Source of the DNA: Chromera velia
Lineage: Eukaryota; Sar; Chromeraceae
Direction of reading: 5' to 3'
DNA length: 64,000 bases
Assembly (NCBI GenBank): GCA_018398765.1
Contig: JAHBMJ010000101.1
Coordinates: 1-64,000, forward strand
Both the position numbers and the translations under genes were made by a program. Position 1 is the stretch's first letter. Each line of letters begins with the position of its first letter. Positions 49,541 to 64,000 of the stretch are shown here, piece by piece. Under the pieces are notes generated by a model. The model did no database searches and was not told where the DNA came from. It was given only the letters and a program-made list of their open reading frames with translations.

Positions 49541-50556
49541 ATGTACGAGGGAGTGCGCCTGCCGCTCCTGCTGGGTGGTGTTCGCTCAGTGGTTCTCATT
49601 TCTTTTTTTATCTTTCTGTGGCGCCAAGGATGGAGGTGGCAAAGTGTGGATGCATTGAGAGTGAAGGCAACTGGTGAATGCAATGGAGACGATACAGACC
49701 GCGATCCCGTCTCGTTGTACATGTATCCTCCTGCTCTCTTTTCTGGCTATACCGACTGCCTGCACCCAAACTATCCAGACCTCAAACATGGTGTGGATGC
49801 TGTATTATTAAGGCACTTGGCAAACCATCCCTGGAGGGTGGGACCGAAAGAGGCTGAAATTTGTTTTGTGCCGGTCTATTTCGACCGCCTCGCTCAAGGG
49901 GATTGCAAAGGAGACTCGCACGAACATCTGCTCCAAGCCCAAAAGGTGATGGAGGAACACGACGCCAAAGATAAAAAAAACTGCCGACTGTTGGGCATTG
50001 CCACACATTGGGACACGCTGTACAACCTGACCCAGATCCGGGAACACGTACGTGCAGTGCTCTCTCTCTCTCTCTCTCTCTCTCGCTGTGTGGGTGTGTG
50101 CGTGTGGGTGTGTTCTCCTGCCCTGTGAGTGTGCGAGACGGGTGGGGGGGACAAGAAATGATTTTTGCACATTCACGTGCGTGCGTGTGCATTTATGTGT
50201 GCAGCTGGGGCCGATGGCGTTTGTGGTGCACAGCCGGGCGGACGTCTGCACTGTGGTGACTCCTTTCCTGAACTACAAAAGCTCTGGCCTCGATCTGTAC
50301 GGGAAGGGAGACCTTGAGTGGAATGTGTACACGGACAGGCCGTCGGGGGAGTTGGAGAAGAAATTTCTGGTCGAATTCGGGGGACAGGTGTGTAGGTCGG
50401 GCTCTCTCTTTTTTGCCTTCCTGCCTCCCTGCCTGTCTCTCTCTCTCTGTCTTGACACAAAGAAACAAACGCATAGCATGTCTTTAGACTCTCTCTCTCT
50501 CTCCCTCTCCCTCTCCCTCCCTCCCTCTCCCTCCCTCCCTCTCCCTCCCTCCCTCC

Positions 50557-50617
<61 letters not shown>

Positions 50618-50695
50618 ATACTGTGTGTGTGTATATATGTGTATATATGTGTGTGTATATATATGTGTATATATGTGTGTATATATATGTATATA

Positions 50696-50768
<73 letters not shown>

Positions 50769-51827
50769 TTGTGTCTAAAAGAAAAAGAGAAAAAAAAGGA
50801 AATTCGCAGTCTGTTTCTCACAAGACTGAAAGGGGAAAGCAGAAGCACGCCATCTCTTTTTCGATCTGTTTCTATGTCTATATGTCTGTTTAAGTAAGGG
50901 AAGAAAGTGAAAGATCACATAGACTGTCCGTGTGTTTGCGTTGCCGCCTCTTTGTCCATTTCTTTCTTCCCTTGCTTGTTCTTCTACTTTTTCTTCACAG
51001 TCGCCAAATAATCCACCCTTATAGCTCCTTTCTCCGTCTCTTCAGGGTGAGGGGCACCCGCCTACCTTCAACTGGCTTCCCTGTTATTTGTTTCCTTTCT
51101 ATCATTGGGTGCTGTACGTACGTGTGCGGTGAAGACCGAAGACGGATACGTGTAGTTGTGTGTGTGTGTATGTATATATGTATATTAATATATGTATGTT
51201 GTGTGTGTGAGGTGTGCAGGTGAAGACCGAAGACGGATACGAGGATCGACGGGCCCTTTTTAGCAGTGCTGGCGAGATCCCCAAGTCTTACCTGGTGATG
51301 GTGAACAACGACCCGACGACTTCGACTAATACGGACGTGAAGGAAGTGAGGCTGTGTGAGGGACCCGACGACACCGACAGATGCAAAGCGCCCAAAGTGC
51401 CCATCCAGGAATTCACGGAGGTTCGTAATCATTCTGGAGGAGGTTCCTTCCTTTCAGATAGTAAGAAGAAGACGTCAGCAAAAGAAAGGAGAGAACGCAC
51501 AAGAAAGGAAACGAAGGGTATCGCGTCTTTTCCGACAGCCACAAAGGCTCCCCTGTGCTGTCTTGAAGATACTCTCGATGGATCGTTCCATTGTGACTTT
51601 CCTTTTTCTTTTCTTTTCTTTCATGCAGAGAATGTCTGGCAGCCTCCTTTCCAGTCGCCTACTCGATCCCTCTAGCTCTTCTTTTCTCTCTTTGTGATCT
51701 TTCTGGGAGCATTTGCAAGGAAGGTTGCCTGCCCTCTAGGACACAGGAAGAGCTTGCAGCGTTGTAGAAGGACACCAACCATACTGCTTGGGTGCACACA
51801 ACCATATGCAGATCCTCCTTTTGACGT

Positions 51828-51870
<43 letters not shown>

Positions 51871-52976
51871 ATCATGCACAAATGCAGATCCGAGAGTCAG
51901 CGAAGTTCAGTCTGTTGCTTCGAGGTGACGACCCTCACAGCGACCGTCTCTACAACGCCATTGCCTCCGAGGTGCCCGTGGTGGCTGTGGTGGACCCTTG
52001 GGACGGGAAGAAACCGGGCCCCCGGGGGATGTTTTCAAATTCACCAACCTGCTGGAGGGGTGGCTGCCCTTTCCGGATAGAATTCCGTGGAAGGATATGC
52101 TGATCATCATCGAGGGTGAAAGTCAGTCTGGCAGAAAGAATGGCCATGGGACGCGTCCGGGAATTTTTTGTATTTTTGTGCGAATTAATGTCAAATCCCG
52201 GTCTTCACTCATCCTATCGCACATTGGAAAGAAGTGCTGATCATAAGTGAGAGGAAGGGATAGTTAGTGGGGAGAGGCAATGTCGTGTCGGATGGGCGGT
52301 GAGTGAAGTCACGAGGGCATGGACGAAGAAAAATTTGTCTGAGGGGAGAGATGGTAATTAATCGTTTGTGACTGAGGGAGAACACGAATGCGGAGAATTT
52401 GACTTATTGAAACCGTCGGTAAGTGGAAGGAACGTGGGTCCTCTTTGGAGAGAGAGAGAGGGTGAGAGAGAGGCTGGGAACTTCCCGAGGCCCCGTGGAC
52501 CCACAGGCAGGCAGGCAGGCAGGCAGGTGTGAATGAATTCGGACACTCTTTTTTATCCTGTTTAGTCGAATAATATGGATTTGACTTCGTTGTGTTCAAA
52601 TTTCGTTGCAGAGTTTCGTGAGGACCCTGCTGCTTCTCTGAGTTCCCTGGAGGACATTTGGGACTCCGAGATTGAACTTCGCAAAGAGCTGATGAGACTT
52701 CACAGACCGGACTTGGATTTTGGGGTCGTGAATTCGAGAGTAGCATCGAACATTCTACGGGCAGCAAAGCAGTTGCCGCAATTTTGCTCGACAACCCAAG
52801 CACCATCTCCCCCGCCTCTCGGACCTTCACCAGAGCCGTCTCCTTCCTTCGTGCAGAAAGACATAAACCAAGAACATCGAGACGGAAAGAAGCGAAACGA
52901 TGACCGCAAACCCGAAGCAGAGCACTCTGTCCTCGTACCGGCTGGGCAGAGTCTGCTGCAAATGTCGAACAGCTGA
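49541..52976 (+). CDS. Exostosin-type (GT47) glycosyltransferase, 6 exons
   Basis: Exons 49541-50047, 50205-50387, 51220-51420, 51676-51825, 51888-52115 and 52612-52976 give about 544 aa. Residues ~15-28 form a single hydrophobic anchor (SVVLISFFIFLW) after a short N-terminus, as in type II Golgi glycosyltransferases. Exostosin-family landmarks follow: VSLYMYPPALF (~58-67), PKEAEICFVPVYFDR (~102-116), a middle segment with RKSLQR, then SLLLRGDDPHSDRLYNAIA and finally LPFPDRIPWKDMLIIIE. These match the family's PRGDSPxSxRLxxAI and LPFxxxLDW motifs. The family transfers sugars in the secretory pathway, here perhaps for wall or surface glycans. The motifs on either side of about 52020 lie in different frames; one more base in the CCCCCGGGGG run at 52019-52028 would reconcile them, so a sequence error or a recent frameshift is likely. 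The acceptor of exon 4 is uncertain. Confidence 0.78.
50064..50112 (+). repeat. Compound (CT)n(GT)n microsatellite in the first exostosin intron
   Basis: A CT run followed by GT-rich sequence, starting about 15 bp after the donor at 50048. Confidence 0.85.
50492..50768 (+). repeat. Compound (CT/CCCT)n(GT)n(TATATGTG)n microsatellite
   Basis: A CT/CCCT run, a GT run, TATATGTG units, a TA run and a second GT run fill much of the second intron of the exostosin gene. Confidence 0.9.
51126..51241 (+). repeat. Exon-start duplication inside the second exostosin intron
   Basis: GGTGAAGACCGAAGACGGATACG stands at 51128-51150 and again across the acceptor and start of exon 3 at 51219-51241 (shared core of 20 bases: GAAGACCGAAGACGGATACG). 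The upstream copy reads GTGTGCGGTG where the real acceptor reads GTGTGCAGGTG, so it lacks the acceptor AG. GT-rich and TA-rich sequence lies between the copies. Confidence 0.85.
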
Positions 52977-53009
52977 CTGACCATTCGGTGGCAGAGAACG
53001 AAAAGAAAT

Positions 53010-53294
53010 TCAGCTGGAGGCGGCCCACCCCTTGCCGTCCTTCTTTCCGGAATAAGGGTAGAGAGTTTTGTTCTTAAAGTAAGACATGCGCTGGCGTATT
53101 GTATCATACTGGGCTAGATACTGGGCGGAGGCAAAAGTCTGACCCAGAAAGTGCAGCTCCATATGTTGCATCCGGCCACTTCTAGGTCGATCAACAATGA
53201 TAGATTCAAGTGCCCAGGAAGTATACATAACCGAATAGCTGTGCTTGGAAAGATTTTGGAATCTGTTTTCAATCATATTTAAAATTGTTACCAA
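53010..53294 (-). CDS. Small hypothetical ORF or last exon, convergent with the exostosin gene
   Basis: A 94-codon minus-strand ORF ends 33 bp from the exostosin stop. It has protein-like composition with aromatic and polar residues (for example QYLAQYDTIRQRMSYFKNK) and no low complexity. The 5' part runs into the AT-rich gap. It may be a small gene, the last exon of one whose earlier exons I cannot see, or a decayed fragment. Family not recognised. Confidence 0.35.
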   Translation of the reverse strand: MVTILNMIENRFQNLSKHSYSVMYTSWALESIIVDRPRSGRMQHMELHFLGQTFASAQYLAQYDTIRQRMSYFKNKTLYPYSGKKDGKGWAASS

Positions 53295-54643
53295 TGACTC
53301 ACCATCATGATAATCATACGCTATTCGATAGCTAATCCTATGGCTAATCCAAGTTAGTAGCTATCTGACGGTCATTGTCATCTACCCGTGATAGGCGTGT
53401 AGCCTGACTGACAGTGAGCGTTCAGCAGGTGATTACAGGTCACACACTAAGTTATATTATTATGTGGTAGTTTATAGAGTCAGGATATAGTTTTTTTGAC
53501 GAAGAGTGATTGGAAAGAAGTAGAGAGAAGTGAAATTAAGTAGTTTTAATTTCGCTCCGCAAAACCGTTTTCTATATAATTTTCCATATGATGGTTATGT
53601 TTCACACTTTTTTGAACAACTTTGAATTGCTCTCAATTTATCCCTTATTTAATCGATTTGAATCTATCCCTTAGACTGTGGTGTTATATGGTGTTGCTAA
53701 GTTGTTTTCAGTTGTTTCTAATTATTTCATTAGCTTGTGTCACATAGTGCTAGATAATGTTAGACACTATTACATGTTTATTTGCATGTACTTACATGGA
53801 GTATACTTGATCAGCTAGTATCAGCTAGTCAAAGTTAGTCAAAGTCTGTTTTCATTATAATCTGTTATGATCTGTTCAGTTAGTATATAATGGCTGTTTG
53901 GAACATCGATAGACAGATTGGCGTGCTCGGCATGAACTGTTGTGCTCCAGGCAGTAACCTGGCAGTTGTCAACAACTGCGCGCCTGGCAGCAGCCTACAG
54001 CAGCCCCTGTACCTTCGGGGTACCTACCCCGGCCTATCCGTGCAGTCCCAGGCTCCCAGCAGTCTCTCAGGGGACCGAGCTAGCTATAGCTGCGCGGAGC
54101 AAGGCTGTCATGCAGAGCTGCGGCCCCCCGAGACGCCGCCGCCTCGCTCACGCTCACACGGTGACTCTGGCGATCTCTTGCGATCATCTTGCGATGCCTT
54201 GCCCTTCGACATTTCGACTATTAATGCAAACTGTCAGCAAAGCCTCCCTCGATGACAGGAGGGTATGTACATTTGCTATTGATCGATAACTCGCCCAGTG
54301 TGAATAACTTTGACTCGTGTGGAGGAATCGGGGACTTTCGCTTTTCGTCGGTACTGCATGGTCCTCCAGCTAAGATCTAAAGGTACGGAGGTAGATGGGG
54401 ACCCCTTGACGCCCAGCAGATGCGAAAGCTAGAACGTGCCGACCTCTTCCGTGTCGCAGCAACGTGCTGCCTCGAAAAGATTACGTGTGCTGCCTCTTCT
54501 TCCGAATAATGTCATGTCAAGGTGCTGCATTTGTTGTACAGGAAAGGACGTGAATCAGTCTGTCGCTCAGTCTGTTGCCGCTACCGATTGACCCTCTCGA
54601 ATTGGTGTCCGTCTCTGTCTTCGTGTGCGCCTTCTGGTAAGTC
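53295..54643. other. AT-rich gap with a GC-rich island
   Basis: AT-rich spacer with one GC-rich island at about 53920-54200. A 121-codon ORF (53890-54255, plus strand) starts just after TATATAATG and is Cys/Ser/Pro-rich, with no recognisable domain. I do not call it a gene. 54260-54643 is probably promoter and 5' UTR of the next gene. Confidence 0.45.
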
Positions 54644-63889
<9,246 letters not shown>

Positions 63890-64000
63890 TGATGAGCAAA
63901 CTTTCTTGTAAAATGACTTAGAAAGTCGCCAACCTAGCATTCGCTTAAATTGCTTTCTAAATTTTTACTAATTTTTCTAGTTAAATTTGCTTCTCAATTC
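63890..64000. other. Start of an AT-rich spacer
   Basis: AT-rich sequence follows the stop codon at 63887-63889 to the window end. No gene seen. Confidence 0.6.

Noticed and set aside
50492-50897. Cys/Val/Tyr-rich membrane-like ORFs
   Set aside because: Translations of GT and TA microsatellites in an exostosin intron.
53890-54255. 121-codon Cys/Ser/Pro-rich ORF after a TATA-like run
   Set aside because: Low-complexity GC island in an AT-rich spacer, no domain and no splice or neighbour support. Noted but not called as a gene.

Overview
The window is eukaryotic nuclear DNA. Genes are intron-rich with GT-AG introns that are often packed with microsatellites. Gene blocks are GC-rich and separated by AT-rich gaps of roughly 0.7-2 kb, and there is one very long Ty1/copia-type LTR retrotransposon. 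Three features suggest an alveolate, most likely a chromerid alga such as Chromera velia: a large organelle-targeted helical-repeat protein of the kind seen in RAP/FASTK-type RNA-binding families, repeated TGCATGC motifs upstream of genes (a known ApiAP2-type motif in apicomplexans), and several large low-complexity or coiled-coil proteins. This assignment is an inference from gene style, not a sequence match.

Layout. 1-3778 (minus): the N-terminal ~1,260 residues of an intron-free coiled-coil protein that runs off the left edge. 3779-4674: a divergent promoter region. 4675-12019 (plus): a ten-exon, ~1,268-aa organelle-targeted helical-repeat protein. 12020-13304: AT-rich gap with a GC-rich hairpin. 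13305-16478 (plus): a probable organelle-targeted protein interrupted by an assembly gap (15688-15956). 16479-17912: AT-rich gap with a 60/120-bp satellite. 17913-24962 (plus): a ten-exon, ~1,331-aa coiled-coil and Lys-rich protein. 24963-27103: AT-rich gap. 27104-43486: broken copia-type element, 16.4 kb, with 521-bp LTRs and an internal 1.5-kb duplication of its integrase region. 43487-44380: AT-rich gap. 44381-49397 (minus): a nine-exon, ~565-aa coiled-coil and Pro/Gln-rich protein. 49398-49540: a 143-bp shared promoter gap. 49541-52976 (plus): an exostosin-type (GT47) glycosyltransferase. 52977-54643: AT-rich gap with small doubtful ORFs. 54644-63889 (plus): an eight-exon, ~2,077-aa protein with an N-terminal myristoylation/palmitoylation-type signal.

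The gene models were built by hand from reading frames, splice motifs and codon phase. In five of the six models phase is consistent across all joins used. The exostosin gene needs a one-base shift in a C5G5 run.

The most unusual signal is in the introns. About a quarter of the 5' splice sites open directly into a tetranucleotide array whose unit is the first four intron bases (GTCA, GTGA, GTCG or GTCT). There are also eight compound (CT)n(GT)n tracts, all with the same polarity. In two genes the acceptor-plus-exon-start is duplicated within the upstream intron.
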